64,000 nucleotides of DNA, taken from NCBI GenBank assembly GCA_027487815.1, contig JAIYCW010000023.1, positions 1 through 64,000 on the forward strand. Reading direction: 5' to 3'. Shown here one piece after another: positions 48,701 through 57,670 of the stretch (position 1 is its first letter; each line of letters opens with the position of its first letter). Below the pieces are notes generated by a model. That model was not told the origin of the DNA, did no database searches, and saw nothing but the letters and a program-made list of their open reading frames with translations. The DNA is from Burkholderiales bacterium (GTDB lineage Bacteria > Pseudomonadota > Gammaproteobacteria > Burkholderiales > Burkholderiaceae_E). A program made the position numbers and the translations under genes.

Positions 48701-51217
48701 ATGCGCGCCACTGTCATCACCCCGCTCGGATTGGGTTGGCTGCTTGGCGCAGTATTGGCTCAGCAAGTCAGTGCTCTATGGACTTGGTCCAGCTTGCTGG
48801 GCTGGGGTGTCGGCTGCGGGCTTGCCTGGGGGCTGCGAAGGCGCTTTCGGGGCCTGGCCTTGGCGCTTGTGGCTGTGGTGATATCGATGATCTGGGCGCA
48901 CGCCGTGGCTTGGTGGCAGTTGCAAAAGCGCCTGCCGGCTTCGCTGGAAGGCCTGGACATGAAGCTCATCGGGGTCGTGGTGCGAATGCCCCAGCAGTTC
49001 GCTCAGGGGCAGGGCATTGTGCTGCGTGTGGAGCATTGCGCACCCATCGAGCCAGATGCGTCGCAGCCAGCTTGTCCAGTGGATGGATTGGTCCGCATCA
49101 ACTGGTCCTATGGTGTGTTTGGTTTCACCGAAAGCACCGGCCAAGAGGATGCCCGAACCGAGCGCGCCACAGCCTTGGCAGCGCGGGTGATGGTGCATGC
49201 TGCAGAACGCTGGGAGTTCGTCGTGCGAATGAAGCGGCCGCGGGCGAGTTTTAACCCTGGGCTTTACGACCAGGAGCAGCGTTGGCTCGAAGATGGGATT
49301 GGCGCGATAGCAAGCGTTCGACGCTCGCAGGCCGTGCGTCATGAGGGGTGGATTCTGTATCCCGGCGCCTGGGTAGAGCGGCTGCGCGAATTGCTTTGTG
49401 AAGAAGTGCGTGAAGCGCTTGCGCAGCAAGGCTGGGGTAGCACGGATTCCCACAATCTCGTGCTCGCATTGGCCCTTGGCGAGCAGGGCGCACTGGATAG
49501 TTTGTGGTGGGAGCGCTTTAACCGCACCGGGATCGCCCATCTTATGTCGATTTCCGGCCTGCATGTGACGCTGCTCGCGGGGATGGTAGCTGCGATTGTG
49601 CGATGGCTATGGAAGCATCGCGCAGGCCCAAAATGGCAAGGTCTTGGCCTGGCGGGATGGTTGCCCGCGAGGCATGCCGCATGGACCGTGGCCATGGCGG
49701 TGAGCTTTGCTTACAGCCTGCTTGCGGGCTGGGGCATACCTGCGCAGCGTACTTGCTGGATGATTCTCGTGGTAGGGCTGGCCAGCATGACGGCTCGCCA
49801 TATCAGCATGGTCCAATCCCTCCTGTTGGCGGGCATGGTTGTGTTGATCATGGACCCTTGGGCAAGCTTGTCGCCAGGCTTTTGGCTCTCGTTTGTTGGG
49901 GTGGCTGTATTGGTTTGGCAGGGGCAATCCTCCAGCCTTGAAACTCATCATGAAGTCCCGACGCGACTGGCGCGTGTGGCCAACGCCATGCAGCGGCACA
50001 CCCGAGAGTTGCTGCATACCCAGTGGGCCGCGACCCTCGGCCTTTTGCCGCTATGTGCCTGGTTTTTTGCGAGCGTTTCTCTGGTCGGGCCATTACTCAA
50101 CCTGATTGCAGTGCCGTGGATTTCAGCCCTGGTCACGCCCCTGGCGTTGGTTGGAACGCTATTACATAGCCTCGGGCTGCCTGGCCAATGGCTGCTCGGG
50201 TTAGCAGCGGTGTTGAGTGATCCCCTCTTACAGCTGACGCTGTGGTGCGATCAAGTGTCGTGGGCGAGCTGGGTCACAGCGCGTCCGCATCCGCTGGTCA
50301 TCGGTTTGGCTTTAGCGGGTTGCGTGCTCAGCTTGGCTCCCTCGCGATGGCCGGGGCAGCGCTGGTCTTTGCTCGCCTTGTTACCGCTCCTGATTGCGGC
50401 TAAACCTTGGGACGACAGCCTCGCGCTCAAACTGACAGCGCTGGATATCGGCCAGGGGATGGCAGTGGTAGTTGAAACCCCCGAACATGCCTTGCTTTAT
50501 GACACTGGCCCATCGATAGGCGGTGCCGCAGATGCGGGCCAAAGGATTGTGGCTCCATGGTTGCGTGCGCAAGGCCTGCCGCATCTGGGTGCAATGATTG
50601 TGTCGCACCAAGACCTTGATCACTCTGGCGGAGCGCTCTCCATCCTGCGCCAGATCAAGGTGGATTGGGTGGCGAGTTCGCTGCGCCAAGATCATCCCAT
50701 CGTCGCGCAGAGCCCGCGCCATGTTGGGTGTCAGCGGACCGAACAATGGCGCTGGGGTGAGGTAGCCTTTGAGTGGCTGCATCCGGATCTGAATGAACCA
50801 CCTCCCCGTAAATCACCGTCCAACGGGCGAAGTTGTGTGTTGAAAATTACGGCCGCAGGCAAAACCATTTTGCTGGCCGGAGACATTGAGGCGCCCCAGG
50901 AGGCCGCGCTGGTCAAGCTCTACGGCGAGGCACTAAAAGCCGATATTCTCCTAGCGCCTCACCACGGCAGCAACACCTCATCTACCGAGGTCTTTCTCGA
51001 TGCGGTCGCCCCCAGCATGGCGATCTTTCAGGTGGGATATCGCAACCGCTACCGTCATCCGTCAGCGCGAGTATTGGCGAGATACTCGGTGCGCGCTATC
51101 GAAGTGCTGCGCAGCGATGCCACCGGCAGTCTCGTAATCAGGATCACGCGGGCCGGCGAGCTGCAGGTCGAAAAAGCGCGCGAAGCCTACCGCCGCTATT
51201 GGCATATTGACCTGTAG
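48701..51217 (+). CDS. comEC: DNA uptake channel ComEC/Rec2
   Basis: 838 residues. Inner-membrane channel that carries transforming ssDNA into the cytoplasm. N-terminal helices and an OB-like DUF4131 region (about 60-215), the central Competence domain (from GIAHLMSISGLHVTLLAGM, given as HLMSISGLHVTLL, through about 520), then a metallo-beta-lactamase domain with SHQDLDHSGG and LAPHHGSNTSS that likely degrades the non-transported strand. All three parts are intact, so competence is possible if pilus and DprA genes exist elsewhere. ATG at 48701 lies 93 bases after tatD. Confidence 0.92.
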   Translation: MRATVITPLGLGWLLGAVLAQQVSALWTWSSLLGWGVGCGLAWGLRRRFRGLALALVAVVISMIWAHAVAWWQLQKRLPASLEGLDMKLIGVVVRMPQQFAQGQGIVLRVEHCAPIEPDASQPACPVDGLVRINWSYGVFGFTESTGQEDARTERATALAARVMVHAAERWEFVVRMKRPRASFNPGLYDQEQRWLEDGIGAIASVRRSQAVRHEGWILYPGAWVERLRELLCEEVREALAQQGWGSTDSHNLVLALALGEQGALDSLWWERFNRTGIAHLMSISGLHVTLLAGMVAAIVRWLWKHRAGPKWQGLGLAGWLPARHAAWTVAMAVSFAYSLLAGWGIPAQRTCWMILVVGLASMTARHISMVQSLLLAGMVVLIMDPWASLSPGFWLSFVGVAVLVWQGQSSSLETHHEVPTRLARVANAMQRHTRELLHTQWAATLGLLPLCAWFFASVSLVGPLLNLIAVPWISALVTPLALVGTLLHSLGLPGQWLLGLAAVLSDPLLQLTLWCDQVSWASWVTARPHPLVIGLALAGCVLSLAPSRWPGQRWSLLALLPLLIAAKPWDDSLALKLTALDIGQGMAVVVETPEHALLYDTGPSIGGAADAGQRIVAPWLRAQGLPHLGAMIVSHQDLDHSGGALSILRQIKVDWVASSLRQDHPIVAQSPRHVGCQRTEQWRWGEVAFEWLHPDLNEPPPRKSPSNGRSCVLKITAAGKTILLAGDIEAPQEAALVKLYGEALKADILLAPHHGSNTSSTEVFLDAVAPSMAIFQVGYRNRYRHPSARVLARYSVRAIEVLRSDATGSLVIRITRAGELQVEKAREAYRRYWHIDL

Positions 51218-51244
51218 CGCGGCTTCCACCACCGCTCATTACGA

Positions 51245-52054
51245 CTACTGCGCTGTCCACCCACCATCAATACTCCAGGCTGCACCGCGCACCTGTGCTG
51301 CTGCGTCCGAGCATAAGAAGAGGGCCAGCTCACCAATTTGCTCGGGAGTCACGAACTCCTGCGACGGTTGCTTTTCGCCAAGCAATTGCGCTTTGGCTGC
51401 AGCCTGATCAATCCCTTGAGCTGATGAACGCGCATCAATCTGCTTTTGCACCAGCGGCGTCAGCACCCAGCCTGGGCAAATCGCATTACAAGTGATACCG
51501 CTGCGGGCATGTTCAAGTGCAGTAACTTTCGTTAAACCCACCACCCCATGCTTAGCCGCTACGTACGCCGATTTCTCCACCGAAGCAACCAGGCCATGCG
51601 CTGAGGCAATGTTAATGATGCGCCCCCAATTGCGAGCCACCATGCCCGGCAATGCGCAGCGCGTGCCGTGAAACACAGCCGAAAGATTAAGAGCGATCAC
51701 CGCATCCCAACGCTCAACTGGAAAGCTCGCGATCGGCGCGGTGTGCTGGATACCGGCGTTGTTCACCAGAATATCGAGCCGGCCAAATTCAGTCTCCGCG
51801 CGGCTTATCATGGTTTCAATGGCTTTCACCTGGGTCATATCACTGCCATCAAACACTACTTTCACACCATGCGTAGTGCTTAGATCCTTGCACAACGCAT
51901 CAATCTGGCTAGCCTCGCCAAAGCCGTTCACAGTGATCGATGCCCCGGCGGCGGCCAGGCGCTGCGCAATGCCCAAACCAATTCCACTGGTCGATCCAGT
52001 GATAAGGGCATGTTTGCCTGCGAGGGGTCGTTGATGGGAGGAGGGCTGGCTCAT
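51245..52054 (-). CDS. 3-hydroxybutyrate dehydrogenase (SDR family)
   Basis: 269 residues. Classical short-chain dehydrogenase: cofactor loop TGSTSGIGLGIA, NNAGIQH, and the catalytic Ser-Tyr-Lys set in INIASAHGL and SAYVAAKHG. The GIQHTAPIASFPVERWD and AICPGWVLTPLVQKQIDA blocks (given as ICPGWVLTPLVQKQ) match D-3-hydroxybutyrate dehydrogenases, which link poly-hydroxybutyrate breakdown to acetoacetate. No PHB gene is beside it. Divergent from the alpha/beta hydrolase gene. Confidence 0.9.
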   Translation of the reverse strand: MSQPSSHQRPLAGKHALITGSTSGIGLGIAQRLAAAGASITVNGFGEASQIDALCKDLSTTHGVKVVFDGSDMTQVKAIETMISRAETEFGRLDILVNNAGIQHTAPIASFPVERWDAVIALNLSAVFHGTRCALPGMVARNWGRIINIASAHGLVASVEKSAYVAAKHGVVGLTKVTALEHARSGITCNAICPGWVLTPLVQKQIDARSSAQGIDQAAAKAQLLGEKQPSQEFVTPEQIGELALFLCSDAAAQVRGAAWSIDGGWTAQ

Positions 52055-52144
52055 GAAAATTCCTACTCAAAAAGGATGGCTCGGGAGGGTGATCGGAGGC
52101 AATCACCGAATATGAGATTATGAAGCCTCGACGCAAAGTTCATC

Positions 52145-53074
52145 ATGACACCGACCAACCCGCCGCCTGCTCCCGCCGAGATTGACCTCACCGCGCTTCA
52201 AGCGCCGCAATTGCATCATGTGCAATGCGCTCATCCTGGCGGCCTGCATCGGATGGCCTATTGGCAATGGGGCGAGCCTGCTGGGCAGGAGCTAGTGATT
52301 CTGGCCCACGGGTTAACACGTAATGGACGCGATTTTGATGTTCTGGCGGACCGGTTGGCCAAGCATTTTTGCGTGGTGGCTCCTGACTTTGTGGGGCGAG
52401 GTCAGTCCGATTGGCTGGATAACCCCATGCTGTACCAGTTTCCGCAATATGCGGCTGATGTAGTTACTCTGGTGGCTCGCCTCGGCGTCAAGCGCGTGCA
52501 TTGGGTCGGCACCTCAATGGGCGGGCTGATTGGCATGCTTTATGCCTCAATGAAAGATCATCCGATCAGTCGGTTTGTGTACAACGATGTTGGACCGATC
52601 ATTGCTCAGGCTGGGCGCGATCGGATTGCCAGTTATGTTGGTCAGGCAACCCACTATCCGAGCTTTGAAACAGCAGAAGCCGCGTTGCGCGTGATGATGA
52701 CGGACTTTGGTCCGCATTCGGATAGCCAATTCAGAACCTTGTCGCGCCACTATTTGCGAGCCACTGAAGCCGGTTGGACCTTCTCCTATGATCCCGGCAT
52801 CAGTGTGCCAATCAAGGCGCAGGCCACTCAGCCCTCGGTATCGTTATGGCCGCTTTACGAAGCCTTTAAAGGCCCAACGCTGGTATTGCGTGGCCAAAGC
52901 TCGGACATTCTTGATATTGAAACGGCACAGGCCATGACCCAAACCGGTCCGAGGGCCAAGCTTGTTCAGTTCGCGGGCGTAGGCCATGCGCCCACATTGA
53001 TTGCGGATGATCAGATCCAGGCGGTCGAGCAGTTTTTGCTCGGTCAGATTAACGTAAACCAGGAAGCACGATGA
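52145..53074 (+). CDS. alpha/beta hydrolase
   Basis: 309 residues. Oxyanion-hole block LAHGLTRNGRDFD, strand VVAPDFVGRGQSDW, nucleophile elbow GTSMGG with Ser124, acid near LRGQSSDILD and His in GVGHAPTL. Known relatives act on esters or C-C bonds; the substrate is not readable from sequence. The stop overlaps the ATG of a RidA gene (ATGA), so the two are translated together. A PHB-type dehydrogenase is divergent. Confidence 0.83.
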   Translation: MTPTNPPPAPAEIDLTALQAPQLHHVQCAHPGGLHRMAYWQWGEPAGQELVILAHGLTRNGRDFDVLADRLAKHFCVVAPDFVGRGQSDWLDNPMLYQFPQYAADVVTLVARLGVKRVHWVGTSMGGLIGMLYASMKDHPISRFVYNDVGPIIAQAGRDRIASYVGQATHYPSFETAEAALRVMMTDFGPHSDSQFRTLSRHYLRATEAGWTFSYDPGISVPIKAQATQPSVSLWPLYEAFKGPTLVLRGQSSDILDIETAQAMTQTGPRAKLVQFAGVGHAPTLIADDQIQAVEQFLLGQINVNQEAR

Positions 53075-53421
53075 GCATCAAGCGACTTCATGTAGGCCCG
53101 CGACTGTCCGAGACTGCGGTTCACAACGGCGTGGTGTATTTGGCGGGGCAGGTCGCCGATGACCCCAGTCAGGACATGACCGGACAAACCCGTCAGGTGC
53201 TGGGTGAAATCGATAAGCTTCTTGCCGAGGTGGATAGTGACAAATCCCACCTGCTGCAAGTCACGATCTACATCACCGATATGGCGGAATTCGCAGCCAT
53301 GAATGCGGTGTGGGACAGCTGGGTGGTGGCAGGAGCAACCCCGCCACGTGCGACAGTTCAGGCTCGATTGGCCCGGCCGGAATACAAGGTTGAGATCAAG
53401 GTGATCGCCGCTCAGCGTTGA
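53071..53421 (+). CDS. RidA family protein (reactive imine deaminase-like)
   Basis: 116 residues, Rid/YjgF/UK114 fold. Blocks NGVVYLAGQVADD, TRQVLGEIDKLLAEV, LLQVTIYITDMAEFAAMNAVWDSWV (given as QVTIYITDMAEFAAMN) and PPRATVQARLARPEYKVEIKV fit the family; the substrate Arg in PPRAT is present. RidA hydrolyses reactive enamines/imines from PLP enzymes; other subgroups act in degradation pathways. Coupled to the hydrolase by ATGA, and its stop directly abuts the stop of the convergent iron-binding protein gene. Confidence 0.9.
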   Translation: MSIKRLHVGPRLSETAVHNGVVYLAGQVADDPSQDMTGQTRQVLGEIDKLLAEVDSDKSHLLQVTIYITDMAEFAAMNAVWDSWVVAGATPPRATVQARLARPEYKVEIKVIAAQR

Positions 53422-54528
53422 TCAGCGCCAGCCCACGCGGTCAATGATTTTGGCCGCTGCTATCTGGCTTTTACCTACCGCTGTGACAGCCAGGGTGTCT
53501 GCCTTGAAGGGCCCCAAAGATTCCAGCTCGGGGTTTTTGATTTTTGCGCTTTTCACCACTGGCCACTCATTATTGCCATCCGCCAAATAGGCTTGGGCTT
53601 CATCACTGGCCAGGTATTCGATAAATTTCACAGCCGAGTCGCGGTTCGGAGCATTTTTAAGCACCCCGGCACCTGACACATTCACATGGGTGCCGAAGCT
53701 TTTCTGATTGGGCCACACCACCGCAAGTTTGCTCATCGCCTCTTTGTCTTCCGGCTTGGTGGAGCGCATCAAACGCACCAGATAGTAAGTGTTGGTTAAG
53801 GCCACGCCACACTCGCCGCTGGCTACCGCGCGGATCTGATCTGTGTCTCCGCCACGCGGGGTGCGGGCAAAGTTGCTCACCACGCCTTTGGCCCATTGCT
53901 CGGTGGCAGCTTCGCCGAGATGTTCGCTCAAAGCGCCAATCAAGGACAACATATAGGGATGCGCCGCAGAGCGGGTGCAGACTTTGCCCTTTAGCGCAGG
54001 CTTGGCGAGATCTTCATAAGTTTGCACATCCTGCGGATTTACGGTCGCCTTGTTATAGACCAACACGCGCGCACGGGTTGAGATGCCAAACCACTCACTG
54101 CCCTTGCCATCGTCGCGCGAGCGCAGCGTTTCGGGAATTCGACTTTTGAGCACTGCTGATTGCACCGGCTGGAACATTCCATCGATCTGAGCGCGCCACA
54201 GTCGGGCGGCATCCACCAGCAAGAGCACATCGGCCGGGCTGGTGCGCCCCTCGGCTCGCAGCCTCTCCAACAGTGGCTCATCGCCGGCCTCAATTCGGTT
54301 GATCTTGATACCGGTGAGCTTGGTGAAGTTGGCGTAAAGCGCTTCATCGGTTTGATAGTGGCGGGCCGAGTAGAGGTTCAGTACCTTGTCTTGCGCAATG
54401 CTCAGGCCAGGGCTGGTCAGTCCGAGAACAATGGCGCTGGCGGCCAACAGCCTGAAGCATGTTTTACCTGCCCTGGTAAGCGGTTTGCCCGGGGTGTCGG
54501 CGGTTGCACTGGAGATACGAGGGTTCAT
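53422..54528 (-). CDS. fbpA: ferric iron ABC transporter substrate-binding protein (FbpA/FutA-like)
   Basis: 368 residues. Long N-terminal region ending in a signal peptide (LLAASAIVLGLTSPGLSIAQ). The mature protein begins LNLYSARHYQTDEALY, the FutA/FbpA hallmark with candidate iron tyrosine; NTYYLVRLM carries the Tyr-Tyr pair that binds Fe(III). It is a periplasmic ferric-binding protein. A Fur-like site lies 64-82 bases before the ATG. Its ATPase and permease are probably those at 38.7-41.5 kb, 12 kb away. Confidence 0.9.
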   Translation of the reverse strand: MNPRISSATADTPGKPLTRAGKTCFRLLAASAIVLGLTSPGLSIAQDKVLNLYSARHYQTDEALYANFTKLTGIKINRIEAGDEPLLERLRAEGRTSPADVLLLVDAARLWRAQIDGMFQPVQSAVLKSRIPETLRSRDDGKGSEWFGISTRARVLVYNKATVNPQDVQTYEDLAKPALKGKVCTRSAAHPYMLSLIGALSEHLGEAATEQWAKGVVSNFARTPRGGDTDQIRAVASGECGVALTNTYYLVRLMRSTKPEDKEAMSKLAVVWPNQKSFGTHVNVSGAGVLKNAPNRDSAVKFIEYLASDEAQAYLADGNNEWPVVKSAKIKNPELESLGPFKADTLAVTAVGKSQIAAAKIIDRVGWR

Positions 54529-54591
54529 GGCGTTGTTGGTATCTGGAGGGTTTGGACAATCCGAACTATATCAACTTATTTGAATCAGAAC

Positions 54592-54610
54592 AATAACCAT
54601 TCTCATTGCG
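54592..54610 (-). promoter_or_regulatory. Fur-like box, fbpA side
   Basis: On the minus strand the 19 bases read CGCAATGAGAATGGTTATT; by eye 13 of 19 match GATAATGAGAATCATTATC. It lies upstream of the ferric-binding protein gene (start 54528) in the 143-base divergent gap. A second site 9 bases away serves the opposite strand. Confidence 0.7.
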
Positions 54611-54611
54611 G

Positions 54612-54643
54612 TTGACTTTTAAATGAGAATGAATATCATTTGT
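54612..54643 (+). promoter_or_regulatory. promoter overlapped by Fur-like box, DUF2325 side
   Basis: TTGACT (54612-54617, -35) and TATCAT (54634-54639, -10) are 16 bases apart and point at the DUF2325 gene. AATGAGAAT, GAGAATGAATAT and ATCATT between and over them form overlapping Fur-type hexamers (14 of 19 consensus matches starting at 54619, counted by eye). Fur with iron would cover the -10, the classic way to repress iron-starvation genes. Confidence 0.7.
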
Positions 54644-54671
54644 CAAACCTTCATTCCAACAGGCATATCTG

Positions 54672-54968
54672 ATGAAAACCATGGTGATCGGCGCCGACCA
54701 GCTCGGCAACATACCGAAAGTGCTTCAGTCGCACGGCTTCAAATTGGTGAGTCACGTCACCGGCCGGGAGCGCATCGCCCAGCGTGCCACCCAGCACTTA
54801 CCGAGGGGACTCGACCTTGTGGTGCTGCTCACTGACTTTTTGGGCCACAACGTGATGAAGGCCTATCGCCAGGCCGCGATTGAGGCCGGCGTGCGGGTAG
54901 TGGCGTGTCGGCGCTCGGTTAGTGCGATTGAGCAAGCCTTGGGGTTAAGCCATGACTCGAAGCAGTGA
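54672..54968 (+). CDS. DUF2325 protein, probably iron-regulated
   Basis: 98 residues. MKTMVIGADQLGNIPKVL, HVTGRERIAQRA, LDLVVLLTDFLGHNVMKAY (given as VVLLTDFLGHN) and VVACRRSVSAIEQAL match DUF2325. The fold looks Rossmann-like; the family has no agreed function, although other members occur near iron or haem genes. It has no signal peptide, so it acts in the cytoplasm. Its promoter is overlapped by a Fur-like site and it is divergent from fbpA, so it should be made when iron is scarce. ATG at 54672. Confidence 0.85.
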   Translation: MKTMVIGADQLGNIPKVLQSHGFKLVSHVTGRERIAQRATQHLPRGLDLVVLLTDFLGHNVMKAYRQAAIEAGVRVVACRRSVSAIEQALGLSHDSKQ

Positions 54969-54995
54969 GGGCCGCCGAGGCCTTGCTCCGACCTG

Positions 54996-55625
54996 CTAAG
55001 GCGAATCAGTCCGTGGAGTCTGCACCTGCTTGAGCAACTGCTCAAGCGCCTGAGCATCCTGAGTCACTGCCGCGTTCAGCGCGCGTTGCTGCTGCGAGCC
55101 TTCGAGCAAGCGCCGTGCGCCATCGAAGCGTTGCTGCCAATAAGGCTTGTTAAGTGATTCCACCCGCACTGCGCCACCGCTTGAGGGCGCGTGCACAAAC
55201 TGGTTATCGCCAATATAGATACCCACGTGCGAAAACGCGCGCCGCAACGTGTTGAAAAACACCAGATCGCCGGGAGCCAGCTGCGAAGTATCTATGCTCT
55301 GGGATTGCCGTCCAATCTCTTCGGCACGCCGGGGCAAAACCAGCCCAAGGGTTTCCCGAAACACCAGGCGCACCAAGCCGCTGCAGTCGAGTCCACTATC
55401 GGCGGTATTGCCACCAAGCTTGTAGCTCACCCCGAGCAGCCCAAGAGCTCTCAACACAATCTCGGCCGCCTGGCTGGCAGGCTCCCGAGCCGCTTCCTGG
55501 CCTGCGCTGGCTTGCTGCGCATAGACCCCGAGAGGCATCGCACTTAGCCAAAGCCCTAAAGCTATCGCGAACTGACCTGCGATCTTCGCGCCAAGTGTTT
55601 GAATTATGTGAGATTTTTGTACCAT
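54996..55625 (-). CDS. NlpC/P60 family peptidoglycan endopeptidase
   Basis: 209 residues. Signal peptide (1-37), then an NlpC/P60 cysteine peptidase domain: nucleophile Cys81 in GLDCSGLV, His133 in FSHVGIYIGD and His145 in FVHAPSSGG. It probably cuts peptide stems of peptidoglycan in the periplasm. The last 40 residues after the domain are Gln/Ala-rich and may be a short coiled coil. ATG at 55625 places the signal peptide correctly; longer upstream frames lack sense. Divergent from prpE. Confidence 0.88.
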   Translation of the reverse strand: MVQKSHIIQTLGAKIAGQFAIALGLWLSAMPLGVYAQQASAGQEAAREPASQAAEIVLRALGLLGVSYKLGGNTADSGLDCSGLVRLVFRETLGLVLPRRAEEIGRQSQSIDTSQLAPGDLVFFNTLRRAFSHVGIYIGDNQFVHAPSSGGAVRVESLNKPYWQQRFDGARRLLEGSQQQRALNAAVTQDAQALEQLLKQVQTPRTDSP

Positions 55626-55741
55626 TGCGCTAGGGTAGTTGAGCCTGCTCAGACTGTCAAAGCCGCAGGGCTGCGTAAGATGAACGTAAGTAGCCGCGGG
55701 CAGCATCTCGCCCGCATCATCAAAACAATCAGGAGGCAGCG

Positions 55742-57670
55742 ATGGGACTTCGGGCGCAAGTGCAACGTTCATTGGAGGATCGTGAGGGATTTTGGGCAGA
55801 GCAAGCCAAGCTCATCGATTGGCAGACTGCTCCCCAAACCATCCTGGACTACAGCCGCCCGCCTTTTGCGCGCTGGTATCCCGATGGCACCACTAATCTT
55901 TGCCATAACGCTGTTGATCGGCACCTGCCAACTCTTGCTGACTCAGCCGCACTGATTTATGTATCGACCGAAACCGGCCAGGAGCGCACCTACACCTTTG
56001 CCGAGCTGCATCAGGAAGTGATGACGATGGCCGCGATCCTGCAGGCCCAGGATGTGAAGCAGGGCGACCGGGTACTGATCTACATGCCGATGGTGCCCGA
56101 GGCCGTCTTCATGATGTTGGCTTGCGTGCGGATCGGTGCGATTCATTCGGTGGTGTTCGGCGGATTTGCTTCAGTGAGTCTGGCTACACGCATCGATGAC
56201 GCGACGCCAAAAGTGATTGTCAGCGCAGATGCAGGCATGCGGGCAGGCAAGGTGGTGCCTTACAAAGGATTGTTGGACGAAGCGATCAACCTGGCTCAGC
56301 ATCAGCCCAAGCAGGTGCTGATGCTCGACCGCGGGCTTGCGACACTTGAATTAAAGCCAGGGCGCGATCTTGACCTGGCTCCTTTGCGCGCTCAATATGC
56401 AGCGGCGCAAGTGCCCGTGGAGTGGCTGCCTGCAGATGCTCCCAGCTACATCCTCTACACATCGGGTACGACAGGCAAACCCAAAGGCGTGCAGCGTGAT
56501 ACCGGTGGCTACGCGGTAGCGCTTGCGACCTCCATGCGCGACATCTATTGCGGCGCCCCGGGCGAAACCTATTTCTCGACCAGCGACATCGGTTGGGTTG
56601 TGGGGCACAGCTATATTGTTTACGGCCCGTTGATAGCGGGCATGGCCACAGTCCTTTACGAGGGCACTCCGCTGAGGCCCGATGCAGGAATCCTGTGGCA
56701 GTTGGTGGAGCGCTACAAAGTCTCAGTCATGTTTTCAGCACCCACTGCGGTGCGGGTGTTACGCAAGCAGGATCCAAGCTGGCTCAAGCGCTATGATCTT
56801 TCTTCGCTGAAAGCGCTGTTTTTGGCGGGTGAACCCCTGGATGAGCCCACTGCAGCCTGGATCGGTGAAGGCCTCGGGCGGCCCATCATTGACAACTACT
56901 GGCAAACCGAAACCGGCTGGCCGATTTTGTCGGTAGCGCATGGACTTGAGCCGACGCCTACGCGCCTGGGCAGCCCGGGCATGCCTATGGTGGGCTATAA
57001 CGTGCAGCTGCTACACGAACAATCCGGTGAGCCGATTGGCGACAACGAGAAGGGGGTGTTGGCCATCGTGCCCCCGTTGCCGCCTGGATGCATGCAAACC
57101 ATTTGGGGCGATGACGCTCGCTTCGTCAAAACCTATTTCGACAGCATCCCCGGGCGCATGGTCTACTCCACCTTCGATTGGGGCATCCGCGACGCCGACG
57201 GCTATTACTTCATTCTTGGGCGAACCGATGATGTCATCAACGTGGCCGGGCACCGGCTGGGTACGCGCGAGATTGAGGAGTCGATCAATTCGCATAATGC
57301 TGTGGCTGAATGTGCCGTGGTGGGTAAAGCGGATAGCCTGAAAGGTCAGGTCGCGGTGGGGTTTGCAGTACTTAAGGACCCTGTGCGTTATTCCGAGGCC
57401 TCAGCCAAACTAACATTGGAAGGCGAAGTGATGGCCTTGGTGGATAAACAGTTGGGCGCGGTAGCGCGGCCCTCTCGGGTGTATTTCATTAGTGTCTTGC
57501 CAAAAACCCGCTCCGGGAAAGTGCTCAGGCGGGCTATTCAGGCGCTGTGCGAAGGGCGCGATGCCGGTGACCTCACTACGATAGAAGATGCGCAGGCTCT
57601 CGATCAGGTACGCGAGGCGCTTGGGCAGGCCATGGGGGTGTCAGGGGAGGGCACCAGCGCCAGGTCATGA
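55742..57670 (+). CDS. prpE: propionate-CoA ligase PrpE
   Basis: 642 residues, acetyl-CoA-synthetase-like AMP-forming ligase. Adenylation motif YILYTSGTTGKPKGV, WQTETGWPIL, GRTDDVINVAGHRLGTREIE, and the C-terminal catalytic Lys in KTRSGKVLRR. The N-terminus and the GGFASVSLATRIDDA and DTGGYAVALATSMRDIY blocks match PrpE rather than Acs, which starts separately at 63.4 kb. It makes propionyl-CoA for PrpC. It lies 46 kb from prpBC, so it is unlinked to that operon. ydcF overlaps its stop by 4 bases. Confidence 0.88.
   Translation: MGLRAQVQRSLEDREGFWAEQAKLIDWQTAPQTILDYSRPPFARWYPDGTTNLCHNAVDRHLPTLADSAALIYVSTETGQERTYTFAELHQEVMTMAAILQAQDVKQGDRVLIYMPMVPEAVFMMLACVRIGAIHSVVFGGFASVSLATRIDDATPKVIVSADAGMRAGKVVPYKGLLDEAINLAQHQPKQVLMLDRGLATLELKPGRDLDLAPLRAQYAAAQVPVEWLPADAPSYILYTSGTTGKPKGVQRDTGGYAVALATSMRDIYCGAPGETYFSTSDIGWVVGHSYIVYGPLIAGMATVLYEGTPLRPDAGILWQLVERYKVSVMFSAPTAVRVLRKQDPSWLKRYDLSSLKALFLAGEPLDEPTAAWIGEGLGRPIIDNYWQTETGWPILSVAHGLEPTPTRLGSPGMPMVGYNVQLLHEQSGEPIGDNEKGVLAIVPPLPPGCMQTIWGDDARFVKTYFDSIPGRMVYSTFDWGIRDADGYYFILGRTDDVINVAGHRLGTREIEESINSHNAVAECAVVGKADSLKGQVAVGFAVLKDPVRYSEASAKLTLEGEVMALVDKQLGAVARPSRVYFISVLPKTRSGKVLRRAIQALCEGRDAGDLTTIEDAQALDQVREALGQAMGVSGEGTSARS

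Noticed and set aside
55742-57670. Acetyl-CoA synthetase as the identity of this ligase
   Set aside because: Sequence blocks fit PrpE better, and a separate Acs begins at 63432. Substrate range cannot be fully settled by eye.
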